Source: Phoenix dactylifera (Eukaryota > Streptophyta > Magnoliopsida > Arecales > Arecaceae). From it: DNA of 64,000 nt. Both the position numbers and the translations under genes were made by a program. Positions 45,370 to 55,800 of the stretch are shown piece after piece. Below the pieces are notes generated by a model, which saw only the letters and a program-made list of their open reading frames with translations, was not told where the DNA came from and did not search any database. The first letter of the stretch is position 1, and every line of letters begins with the position of its first letter. The stretch lies in NCBI RefSeq assembly GCF_009389715.1, contig NC_052409.1, positions 4,763,775 through 4,827,774 of the forward strand, read 5' to 3'.

Positions 45370-46570
45370 TTAAAATCCCCAAATTTTAGGAAAGGAAATC
45401 TCTCTCACGCATGAAAGAGAGAAAGCAAATCCCCCTCCAACCCCAAATCTTTTCATGGCCATCTCGCTCGAGTCTCTCTTCCCCTCAATCTGTACTCTTA
45501 TTTATTTATTTATTTTCTTTAACAAAACCAAATCGAACTTGTTTGGAAAAAATTAGATGGTCTCGCTGTCCTCCTAGTTTTCGGTACCTCTAATCTATTT
45601 TCAAGTAAACATTCAGGATGAATTCTTGTTAAGAAAAATAATATTCTCACCTTTTTCTGAAAAATTAAATAATCTTTTCTTGCTGGATTTTAGCCGCTCT
45701 CTATGCTCCAAGTTTCAACAGTTACCCCAGAAGTCTTAAAAATGGATTCAAAAAAAATCCAAAAACTTACCGTATAAATCTTAAAAATAGATTCTTGCTA
45801 TTTTAACTGTTATCTTCCATATATACGCATTCTAATTTTGTTTCTTTTTGCTTAAGGTTAACAAAATATTTTAATATATTTATATCTATTTTCTTTTTGG
45901 CTTCCTATTACACATATTTAATTTCAGGTCTAATTTAAAAGCAATACTTTGGGCCTCTCCTTCTGTGCACACAAACAGTTCTATACGTGTAAAAATTGGG
46001 TGAAATAAATATGAGATGCTTCACACAACGTTAGATTTAGAAATTCTCTCAAAGATAATAGACATGGAAATTAATATATTAAACTATAAGGACTTGAAAG
46101 AAATCAAGTAAAATCCTACAATGCTTCTCTTGAATTAAAATCCTAACAATGCTGCGAGGATTAAATGCTAAGTTTGAGAGTGAATTATGTCTGAATACAA
46201 AAACAAAAATGCAAATCAGCAGTAGATGGCACAATTGAGAGTAGAAGGCACATACAATAGTAACTAGCAATAATCTTTGCCAATTTGCACAGTACAAATT
46301 GAATTATGTGACTTAAAAAAGTTTGGTACGTAAGTACCTTTAGAAGTATTTAGGAGAAACTTATTCTATACATAATTATCAAAAGCAGCATAGATCTGTT
46401 GGTTGGGAAACCAATAACTTGGACCCTTGACTAGTCCAAGACCAAGGATGCTTAGAACCTGGCCAAAGCTGAAAACCTAGCCAGATTTTTCGATGAACCA
46501 ATGACTCGGCTGGCTTCTAATGATGCTGGTGATTTTCTTGTATTCATTATTTTTTAAGTCCTCTTGTATA

Positions 46571-47726
46571 TAAGGCTACAAATGGGTCGGGTTGACCCGT
46601 GACCCAACTTGGCCCGACCCGAACCGATCCAACCTGATTTAAAGAACAAGTTGGGTCTGGGTTTACTAAATTCTGACTCGGCCAGACCCTTTTGATTTTT
46701 TTTTTATAATTTTGGGCAATTTTTCTTGGTACTTTCAGAAAATGGAGGCTACTAGGGGCTAAGCATACTCAGAATTCTATGGCCTTTGGTGTGTTCTCTC
46801 TCGCCATGTGTGCACGCTTCATTTTTATAGATATTATGGGAGATGTTGACTCTTTTTCTTTCGACTCTTCCGAGTCTATATAGATATTGATGTCATGTTC
46901 GGAGAAGAAAACAGGTTCAACAACAACGATCAAAAGCTCAGGTTCTGCAGAACAATTGGGAGAATCCATTACAAGAGCAACCAGTTTGGAATGGCATTTC
47001 AAATAGTGTGAGCAATTTCCAAAACATCATTAACATTCACACCCTGAGTGTTAGCATCCTTCAGGCCTTTGTCTCTTAAAATCCGTATAAATGATGGATA
47101 TCATGAATCGCTGTATTTGAATTACTGTCATTTATAATATGCCCAAAACTTCATTTTTAGTAGCCAAAGAAGAACATTTGGTTGGGACCCAAAAAATTTG
47201 AAAATTATTGTAATAGTGAAGTTAAGCAATGCTTGAACTTGGTGTCAATAAACAGTTTGCTGAGTTAGAGATATATCTCAGCACTACAATGCAAAATAAT
47301 TTTACAACCCATTTAAAAGTTTCCTCTAGGCTTACCATACAAGCAGCACAAGATAGGGAATCCCATAGTTGACTCTAATTCACTGGCTTGCTTGTTCAAG
47401 TTTCGGTCGGGTTCGGATTTGTTAATTGTACTTGAGTTTTAATAACGCGTTGTGCAAGAATTGAAATTTGCTTCGTATTTGTTTTGTAAGGTTAAATGGA
47501 GTCCGAACCCAACCCAAATTGGATCCAAGTTTTTTAGATTAGGACCGGATTATACATAGACCCAACCCGACCTGAATGATTTGGATCCAAAATTGTAACC
47601 GTGGACCCGGCCCGACCCGATTTTCTATTGGATTGGGTCTGGGTCTAAAATAAGTACTTGAACAAGGAACTGAGTTGGGTCAGGGTCACTTATGACCTTG
47701 TCCAACCTGACTCATTTGCACCCCTA
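46571..47726. mobile_element. 1.16-kb hAT-like element (TAGGGGTGCAAATGAGTC end)
   Basis: The right end, read inward on the minus strand, is TAGGGGTGCAAATGAGTCAG. The left end TAAGGCTACAAATGGGTCGG is its diverged partner. The flanks CTTGTATA (46563-46570) and CTTGTAAA (47727-47734) match at 7 of 8 positions. Both subterminal parts are full of GGGTCGGG / CCCGACCC words in inverted orientation. A 77-codon minus-strand frame inside (47002-46769) resembles nothing I know. No transposase is visible, so the element is non-autonomous. Confidence 0.78.
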
Positions 47727-47862
47727 CTTGTAAATTATCTAACTCTTATTGTAAAGTATATGTAACAAAAAAACAAAAACAAAAACAAAATCCATATTTT
47801 CACCCGATCTCTGTCGGTCCCTTTTCTAACCATCTTCCTCTTTAGATTTGCCCAACCCTTTT

Positions 47863-48348
47863 TTTTTTTTTGGTGCAACGGCGGCTCACACACTGCGGGT
47901 GTGAATGCGGCCAACAAAAATAGAAAATAAAACACTACGTAATGGTCCTGGAACAGACCCACTCCCAACACAAACAAAACTACCGTAGTGGTAGGCCGCA
48001 TAGGAGGTCACCCGGTCGGCCACCTCGTTGGCCTCCCTAAACACGTGTGAAGCCTGGTGGGAGTCACACTCCTCCATCAACCTGCGAATCTCAAGGATTA
48101 ACGGCCAAACCTCAACAGTGCATCTCCGTCCCCGAATCCACTCAACCGCCGAGTCGCTCTTAAGAATAATACGATCCGCATCCAGTATCCGCCTCACATA
48201 GAAGATGCTCTCCCAGGCTGCTCTGAGCTCGGCACACACTACCGACAAGTCAAAAATCCGCCAGCCTCCTGCTGCAACTAATCTGGTATCGTGATCTCGG
48301 ATAGCGAACTCCATACCACTGCATCTCCCCTCATCATCCTCACTGCCT
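47863..48348 (-). mobile_element. 5'-truncated LINE tail with intact RNase H-like segment
   Basis: The minus-strand frame from 48314 to 47886 (142 codons) is an RVT_3-type RNase H domain, the C-terminal part of plant LINE ORF2 proteins. It shows AELRAAWESI, DRIILKSDSAVEWI and SHVFREANEVADRVTSYAA. An A-tract follows (T-run at 47861-47871). The direct repeat AACCCTTTT at 47854-47862 and 48349-48357 flanks it. The N-terminal endonuclease and reverse transcriptase are absent, so the open frame is a relic, not a host gene. Confidence 0.8.
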
Positions 48349-49217
48349 AACCCTTTTCAAGCACGGCCCAATGCATAAGATTGCGCAATACGACTGCCAA
48401 CCTATCTAGCCTCTCATCTCAAGAGTGGCGGCTTCTCCTCTACCTTAATGCCCCCGGACTTGTTTCATACACTAGGTTTGTTTTTGGAAATTTCTTTCTG
48501 TCACAAAGCAAGAAGGGATTGGTGTAACTTGTAGGAATTGTTGCCAAGTATAAATGATAGTTTAGCATGAAATCATCAAGTTAGACCACCAAATGCTTGC
48601 TCAAATGGCACCATCTCTAGCCACTTAGGCAAAGGCTCGGAGGTTCCTTTTTTTTTTTCTTACAAAAAAAGAAGAAAAAAATGGAGGTTTGATTTTGCAT
48701 GATATGGGCGGAGGCCCAATTTCACCAGCTTTAGCTCACTTTGTGGGGGCTTAGTTTTTGACCTAGATGTAATGGGGTCGGTGTAGAATAACGAGTGGAG
48801 ATTATCCCATACTAACTAAGGAAGAAAGAAAACCAAGTCAGTACCAGTGGGCGCGGTGAACTTGCCATTTGAACTTATAGACGCCTGAAGTTTTTTTTTT
48901 GGGTACACCAAAGTACAAATTTGTATCAATTATTTACAACCAATAATTTTTTTATATTTCATAAAAAACCAAAAATGAAGAGAGAGAAAAGAAAAAAAAA
49001 AAAGAGGATCCAACTCGATCCATTCCATCAACCACTGGATGACTCTTCCCCTTTGAGGCAAAAATTAAATCAATCAAAGTATGTCCAAAAAATCAAAATC
49101 TTTCTTAAATGGTGAGTGAGCCGTGAAGGAGATGATCCAGTCTGTCGTTCCAGAAAATGATTGTGACTCATTTCATTATAGTGCTTTTATTTTGATCACT
49201 TTTTTTAAGCATGGATC

Positions 49218-49221
<4 letters not shown>

Positions 49222-49262
<41 letters not shown>
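49222..49262. repeat. (TA)n microsatellite
   Basis: About 20 AT dinucleotides. Confidence 0.97.
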
Positions 49263-49265
<3 letters not shown>

Positions 49266-50159
49266 AAAATTTTTGGTTCATTGAATCTGCTTTGCTTTTA
49301 CCTTCAAAAATAAAAAAGAAACGCTCAATTGATAGCTATGGTTGACCCACCCCACTTCATGTGTCTCAATGCCCATTCATTTGACCAGGGTAATACAGAA
49401 AAAGGGATTTAACATTCATGCTTCAATATATAGTAATATTAGCAGGTTTTCTTTAAAAATAGTACATTAGCGAGATAATTGAGCTGGTAATCCACACCAG
49501 AAGTGCTTTATTTATGGGGTTTAAAAAGATTCATTACTGATGTTTTAGTTGGTAAAACATTGTGAAGGATTATAATTGATTTGTGAACGGTATTCTAAAC
49601 ACTTTAATATGATGAACAATATATATATATATAAAATTAGGAGTACTGCAGATTAAAAATTAGGTGATGTATTTAATTATTCTGCAATTGATATAACATA
49701 AGATGAGTCAAAAAATTTATCCAATATTAATTAGGAGATTTTTATCAAGCCTTTGGAGATATCCATCAGAATGGAAAGAGAGAAGAGTATGCTGATCATA
49801 TTTCCATATGCATACCTAATTTATTCTTTCCCTTCAAGACTAACATTAATCTATCATTAAAAAATAACAAGTTGGGATTAATTTATACATAGCAAAAAAA
49901 TACGATTAAAAAAAGAGAGAGAGATGCTGCACACAACAACTCAAACCCAACCAAGCCAAAAAAAAAAAAGAATTGCTCATTTTTTTCCCCCAAAACCAAA
50001 GAAATATATTGGCCTACATTAAGCCCAATTATTAATTCATACCGACAAATCTTTAGAAGAAAGAAATCTATGGTTTTTTTTAAAAAAAAGATGATAATAA
50101 TCATATAAACAGGGTTAAACTAGGACGTAAATTAAGATAAATAAATAAATAAATTGTAG

Positions 50160-50600
50160 ATTATAAAGAAAGGAAGGGCGAAGGAGGGGGGCGATGCGTC
50201 AGAGTCATGGAAGATTACAAACATCGCGTGCGTTCGAGAAAGCACGCTTCTTTAATTGCAAACAACGCGTCGTCACAGCAACGCCCCCCACCCCCAAATC
50301 GCTGAAGAATATAATGCGAAAATATAAAATAAAACTCGTATGAAGGTGGAAACAAGAAAGGTGGATTTTTATTGTAAAACGAACGGAGAGTAGCCCGTTG
50401 GGATGGAGAATTAGGCGCCGGAGGAGAGGAGATGGCCGTGGCGGCGTTGGTAAAAAACAGTACTGGGAGTTGGGAGACTTGGAGGAGAATCTCGGGACTG
50501 GGTTTGATCGAAGGGGAGTTCCGAGTTAGGGTTTGGTTTCAGTAAGGGTCGAACGCAGACTCGGGGTCACGAGCCGGAGTCTTACACCAGCTACAATCCA
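50160..50600. other. Isolated GC island with telo-box, possible gene-start remnant
   Basis: The composition rises sharply against AT-rich flanks. The minus strand contains AAACCCTAACTC (around 50538-50527), a telo-box-like word typical of leaders of growth and translation genes. CpG-containing words such as CATCGCGTGCGTTCG, ACAACGCGTCGTC and GAGGAGATGGCCGTG are common. No spliced or long open frame could be assembled. It could be a lone first exon, a pseudogene or a captured promoter. Confidence 0.35.
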
Positions 50601-50653
50601 GCGGCACACAACTTTAATTATAAATTAAATCTACTTATAAAGATGATTTAAAA

Positions 50654-51071
50654 CACATTTGGCTGGTGAGAGGAAAAAATTAAGATCAATAAAAAAGATA
50701 GAAAGACCTTCTGTTTGATTGAAATTTTTAATTGAGAAAAAAATAGAATAAAATTTTTATATTTTATGAGAAAGAAATTTATATAAAAGTTTGGAGCATA
50801 AAAAAATTTAATTTTCACCGGCTGAAAATTAGTATTTTTTTTCTCAAAATGCTTTTATACTTTTGATAAAATGAGATAAATTCTTTTTCTTTATTAAAGA
50901 TATAATAGGTATTTTACGCAACTTTATAGAAAAGTAAATGCTCAACCAAACATACATAAGCCATAAGCCATTCTAGAACATGTTGTTTTTTCACGATCAA
51001 TCAAATATGCAAAAATCACTTTTACGGATATCGTATACTCATCCATTGAGAAAATATTTTTTCTGTGAGCC
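50654..51071. mobile_element. Candidate degenerate MITE
   Basis: The left ACACATTTGGCTGGTGAGAG and the right reverse complement ACTTATTTGGCTCACAGAAA agree at many positions around ATTTGGCT. Inverted matches continue inward as A/T-rich sequence. TTAAA flanks both sides loosely. The ends and the superfamily are uncertain. Confidence 0.35.
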
Positions 51072-51121
51072 AAATAAGTCTTAAATATTTTAAAAGCTAA
51101 CACATCATGCCTAACTCAACC

Positions 51122-51124
<3 letters not shown>

Positions 51125-51178
<54 letters not shown>
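51125..51178. repeat. (CT)n microsatellite
   Basis: About 26 CT dinucleotides. The Arg-Glu repeat frame on the minus strand is an artefact. Confidence 0.98.
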
Positions 51179-52856
51179 ATAACTAATAAAAAAGTGGCCA
51201 CACTCTGGACTTGATTAGGATGATTTAACCCAGTCCACGATGCCGAGGTTTGAAGCCTTAATCCAGCCTTGTACATACAATCCGAATCCAATGGTTTGAT
51301 CTATATAGGAGGCTAACTAGAAAAACTATTCAAGCCCAATCGCCCTACAAGGTCAAGTCAGCTCATTTTAGGTCAAATCGAATGAGATGTTGTCAACCTT
51401 TAATGACTTTGGCTGGATTCAAATTTTAAAAACCTGGTTCTTTGCAAATTGCTGCACGACATTAGATTAAATTCACTAAGCAAACATAGATATGTGGATA
51501 TCCAATTCGGTTTGAACTAACAGTGTTGCACCTTGTTCCGCTTTGAGAAGACCTGGTGACGCATAAACATGAAGAATGTCTGAAGGCACAAAAGAAAATT
51601 TTCAGTTTGTACTTTTAATCTTTTGTTTTTGCAAGCATCCAATTCACATGTCCAGAGTCTGACATAAATTTACCTGGCCTAAATATCAACTATCATCGAT
51701 CTCTGGTAATGACCACCAACCTCCAATTCCCAAAATGACCGTTAGATTGTAAGCCGACTTTCCAGTACATTAATTTGTAATCTTTACTACTCATGGTATG
51801 ATAATATCCAACAACCAGAAGATAATAAGGCACACTTGCATTATCTGAATTTGTGATGATAAAATGAGACCAACAAAAACAAAAATGAAAAATTGAATCA
51901 TTTCATTAATAACTGCCAGTGACTTTTCATCAAGCGATTTTATTTTAAAAGCAATGATACTTTTCTTCATTGAAACCTCCCTGTTTTGGGGTTAAGATAT
52001 AACGTGATGCGAGACAAACAAGACCTTATTTTTAAGAAGAATCAAACAGTCATGAAATGGTGATGCCAATGATCTCCAAACCACCATTTGTTTATTGATG
52101 AGCTAGTCTGATCAGAGCTTTGCAGCACCTCTTGGTGAGCATTTCTTAGCAATCCAGTTAGCTTGGACCTCTCGGTCTCATAGCACTGAAGTTCCCTGCT
52201 CGAGCATTACAAGAATTCAGTAGGCAGATTGATGCTTCTGGTGCCACCAATTGATACAATAATTTGTCAAGCTCCAGGATCTAAGGCCACTTGCCATTTT
52301 AATAAGATGTTACCAACAGCAATTCTACTAACGAGTAGCTAGAAGACAGAAGATTCAGGAGTCAAATGAATAGAAAGGCCAAATAAGGTACACAAATGAC
52401 CTGACTATACAATATTCATGCCACGATACAACGCGAAATTCTTAATGAGATCACAAGAGCAAAACAAGGATTGCAAGAGAATGTCCAAAAGCTGTGAACC
52501 AATGTTTACATCTTTTTCCAGGATGTCAATTATACACAACCTAAAACCTTCCTTGACCCTTCTCCTGTGCTAAAATGTGGGGAACTACCACAATGCTTCT
52601 GGGAGAAAAGTTTGTGCGACCCATGCTGTGCTTGGTGTATACTTCAAACCCACTTTAAGAAAGATCAAAAAAAGTGCAGCCTTTCTCTACAACCAAAAAA
52701 GCAGGTAAGCAAAACTTACCCAAAAAGGAAAAAAAAGCATCTAACGGAATGAAACTAAAATATAATTATTCCGCAAGAAAAAAAAAGGCATGATATTTAA
52801 ACCTGAAATATGGATCTTGTACAAGTATGCAAAGGAGCATACCTTATAGCATCATG

Positions 52857-55800
52857 CTACTGCTGCTGAGGCATGGTCTCATTACAATATTTCTTGAAGT
52901 TCAAACATTCGTCAACCAGAAAGTCACTGCAACAATAATCTGATTAGATTTGTTTCAAGAAGCTTCCCAACACTACCAAGCATGGCTACTTACAAGATGC
53001 GCTCAACCATCCCCGGCACATCCCATCTGGGACTCCACGGATAATCGTTTATAGGAGGTGATAATATTGGGGTGCCTTGAGAATTAAAATGCTGCAGAAC
53101 ATTACAGAATAGCCTGATTAGTTCAAAGAGTATAAAACATCAGAAAGAGAGGAAGAAAATATTTTTTGTGTAATTATTCCTCAGAAAAAGAGAGAGAGAA
53201 AGGGGGGCAGAAAATATCAAGTTCCACAAGGAACTTAATGACAAAAATTTTCCATTCCCCATTCAACATTTTTTTAAGATAAGTGGTACCGCAAAGGTAG
53301 AACAATTTGTACATGCATAAGGCTGTGCTGCTTTCCATGTATTTTACTTGCAAGGATGAGAAATCTCCTTAGCATATGCAGTGATATATTGCCGTCACTA
53401 AGAACAATAAAACATTGATCTCTATCATTTCTTCTTTAGGAATTATATTTTTAAATCCTTGTGTTTTTTATCAAGAAAAATCCAGACCTGGCTGCAGGCA
53501 CATGAAATTGTCCCCACAAATGCAATGCATATGCAACTCATCTTCTTTGTACTTGATGAAAATCTTTGTATGCTGGCATCATGACAAATAAATAAGATCC
53601 ACTCAAGATGTTAATCATGGGTAATTCAACATTTTCACACAAGCTGCACGCCACTGGTACAAGGGGTGCTTTGAAAGAGCTGAAAGCATCCATAACACTA
53701 ATTCAGCACAAGATTGTGGCAGGATGAGGAGAAAAAAGAGGAGAGAGAAGCAGGGTGAATGGAAGAGAGAGGAGGTGGGAGAGAAGGAGCCAGAATGAGA
53801 AAGGGGAGGACAAGGAGAAGAGGGGCAAGTGGAGGAGAGGAGGGTGGATGGAGGAGTGTGGTGGAAGTCAGGCAGTTGTGATCAGGCAATAAAGGTTGGA
53901 CTTCAAGAAGTTGGGATATGAGATCACAAGAACTAGTTCAGAGGAGAAGAGGTAAAGATAAGGTCCCTAAGTATCTCATATAACCTAAAATTAGTTTCTA
54001 CAATATATTGTTGGTTAAATGGTTTACTCGGTTCACCTAAACCTCTGTTTTGGCATGTTACTAACAAAACCAATTAGAAAAAAGTTTTACGGAATATTGT
54101 TTTCCTAAAATCTAGTAACCCAATAATCCCTCAAGGTTTATGAATCTCCATAACACCACTAGACTCATATACGTTTAATTAGGATGCCAAGAAGTCAAGG
54201 CATAGCTACTCCAAGGTCCTAGGACTTAAAATACCAAACTCTAAGTCCAGCACAAAACAGGAGCATCCCATACATTTCATATGCCAATAGCCAGCTCATA
54301 CATAGGTGTTGAAACTGGCCAAACCCGGAAAAATTGCAACTCATATTTCTTTAAAGCTCAATTTTGATTTAACTATACAAGTCAAGCTCGCCCGGTGGAC
54401 CTAACTTTCAAGTATGAGCTTAAAAATTTCCAAAATTATTACTAATATTGAATGATCAACATTTACAAACATAAATATTTTTTTTTTTTGGTCAAAAATA
54501 GGAGGGGAGGGGGAGGGACCAGCCCACCCGCGTAGCAGCCCCATTACTGAGCCCCCCTTCCACTAGGGAATGTTCGATACAGGTCGCAGGTTTCGCGTGC
54601 CTTCCCCGACCCGTGGGCTCACCCCACTGGGTACGTCACCCCAGTGCCACCTTGGTACAAGTGGAAGGAAAGCATAACCGCCAACAAGCCAGCCGAGCGT
54701 GGGGCATCCGGTCCCCTAATTTAATCGACGCCCGTGCGTTTCGAACCCGGGCAACTTGGGCGGAATTATCGCCCCCTTACCACTAGGCTACTACCTTGGT
54801 GGCAAACATAAATATTTTTCAAAATGATAAAAAGAAACAACAAGAGAAACACAATTACCTGAGAACTTTGCAGCGTCAAGATAGGCTGTTGCTTAGGGAA
54901 CTGAGTGGGGATTGAAAAATGAACCTGCAACAACAAAATTGTGTCCCTTAGCCGCATGTATTTGACATACAGTGATAAAATGGCAATAAAACTGCATGCT
55001 AGCCAAGAAGAAAGAAAGATTAATGGTTATGCATTAGAGATTAGAAAAGCATCTTAAAAATAAATAAATAATTTGATGATTTGGATTTTGTTCAGGACAC
55101 ATTCCCATAATTTGACCTCTTCTTTATATGCAATTACAGTTTGAAGTGAAGCTACTAGTTTTCCATCTAAGCTCTGAACCAACAGCAGCAGCATTAAGAT
55201 CATGGATAATTGATAACTTGAGATACATTTCCACCATTGGACCTCTCCTTTACACCCAACTGCCTTTTGAAGTAAAACTCTTATTTTTCATCGGAGCTTG
55301 GACCAACAACAGTAGCATTAAGGTCATAAATAATTGATAATTTTAGAGATTAGCAAGGGCACAGTTGTTTCATTGTACATGGTTGCACATGGATACTTGG
55401 GTTTGAATTTGAATGTCCATGAACATGAGATGTGGTATTTATATATCTCAGAGCAGAACGATGAGAAGAAGTTAGGTAACAATTAATCTTAAATAGATGT
55501 GTCAATTATCTAGGTCACATATAACTCAGCTTACCTACAGAACACCCAAGCAAAAAGGAAAACCCACGAAGATTCCTAATATGGGCCAGTATAATGAATA
55601 AAAAAGGCTTGTAAATATTAGATCTGGAATAGATTTCCAGGTTCCAAGCAACTCAGCCATCGTAATGACTCCAAAGACAATTTTGTGCCAATATTCGACT
55701 TCCATAATCTACATGACTAGCTATTTTGCACCCACAAATTTTTTCCTCAATTTAATCTAACTGATATTAAAGTATAATATAAAGCATATCTATGACAAGC

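Larger units (their letters stand above)
43210..46560. other. Intergenic region with microsatellites and a small hAT element
   Basis: No credible coding sequence is visible. The stretch has a T-run with (GAGT)n near 43320-43380, a TA microsatellite at 43542-43567, the hAT-like MITE at 44065-44262, and a CT microsatellite at 45319-45368. Confidence 0.55.
48360..52850. other. Intergenic region, no protein gene supported
   Basis: These 4.5 kb hold two microsatellites, a candidate degenerate MITE and a GC island with a telo-box. The remaining sequence is AT-rich, and its short open frames have no family resemblance. Confidence 0.5.

Noticed and set aside
46769..47002. 77-codon minus-strand frame as a small gene
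   Set aside because: It lies inside a non-autonomous hAT-like element, resembles no family known to me, and shows no promoter or splice context.
47886..48314. 142-codon frame as a host ribonuclease H gene
   Set aside because: It is bounded by an A-tract and short target duplications, and lacks a start context and other domains. It is a LINE end.
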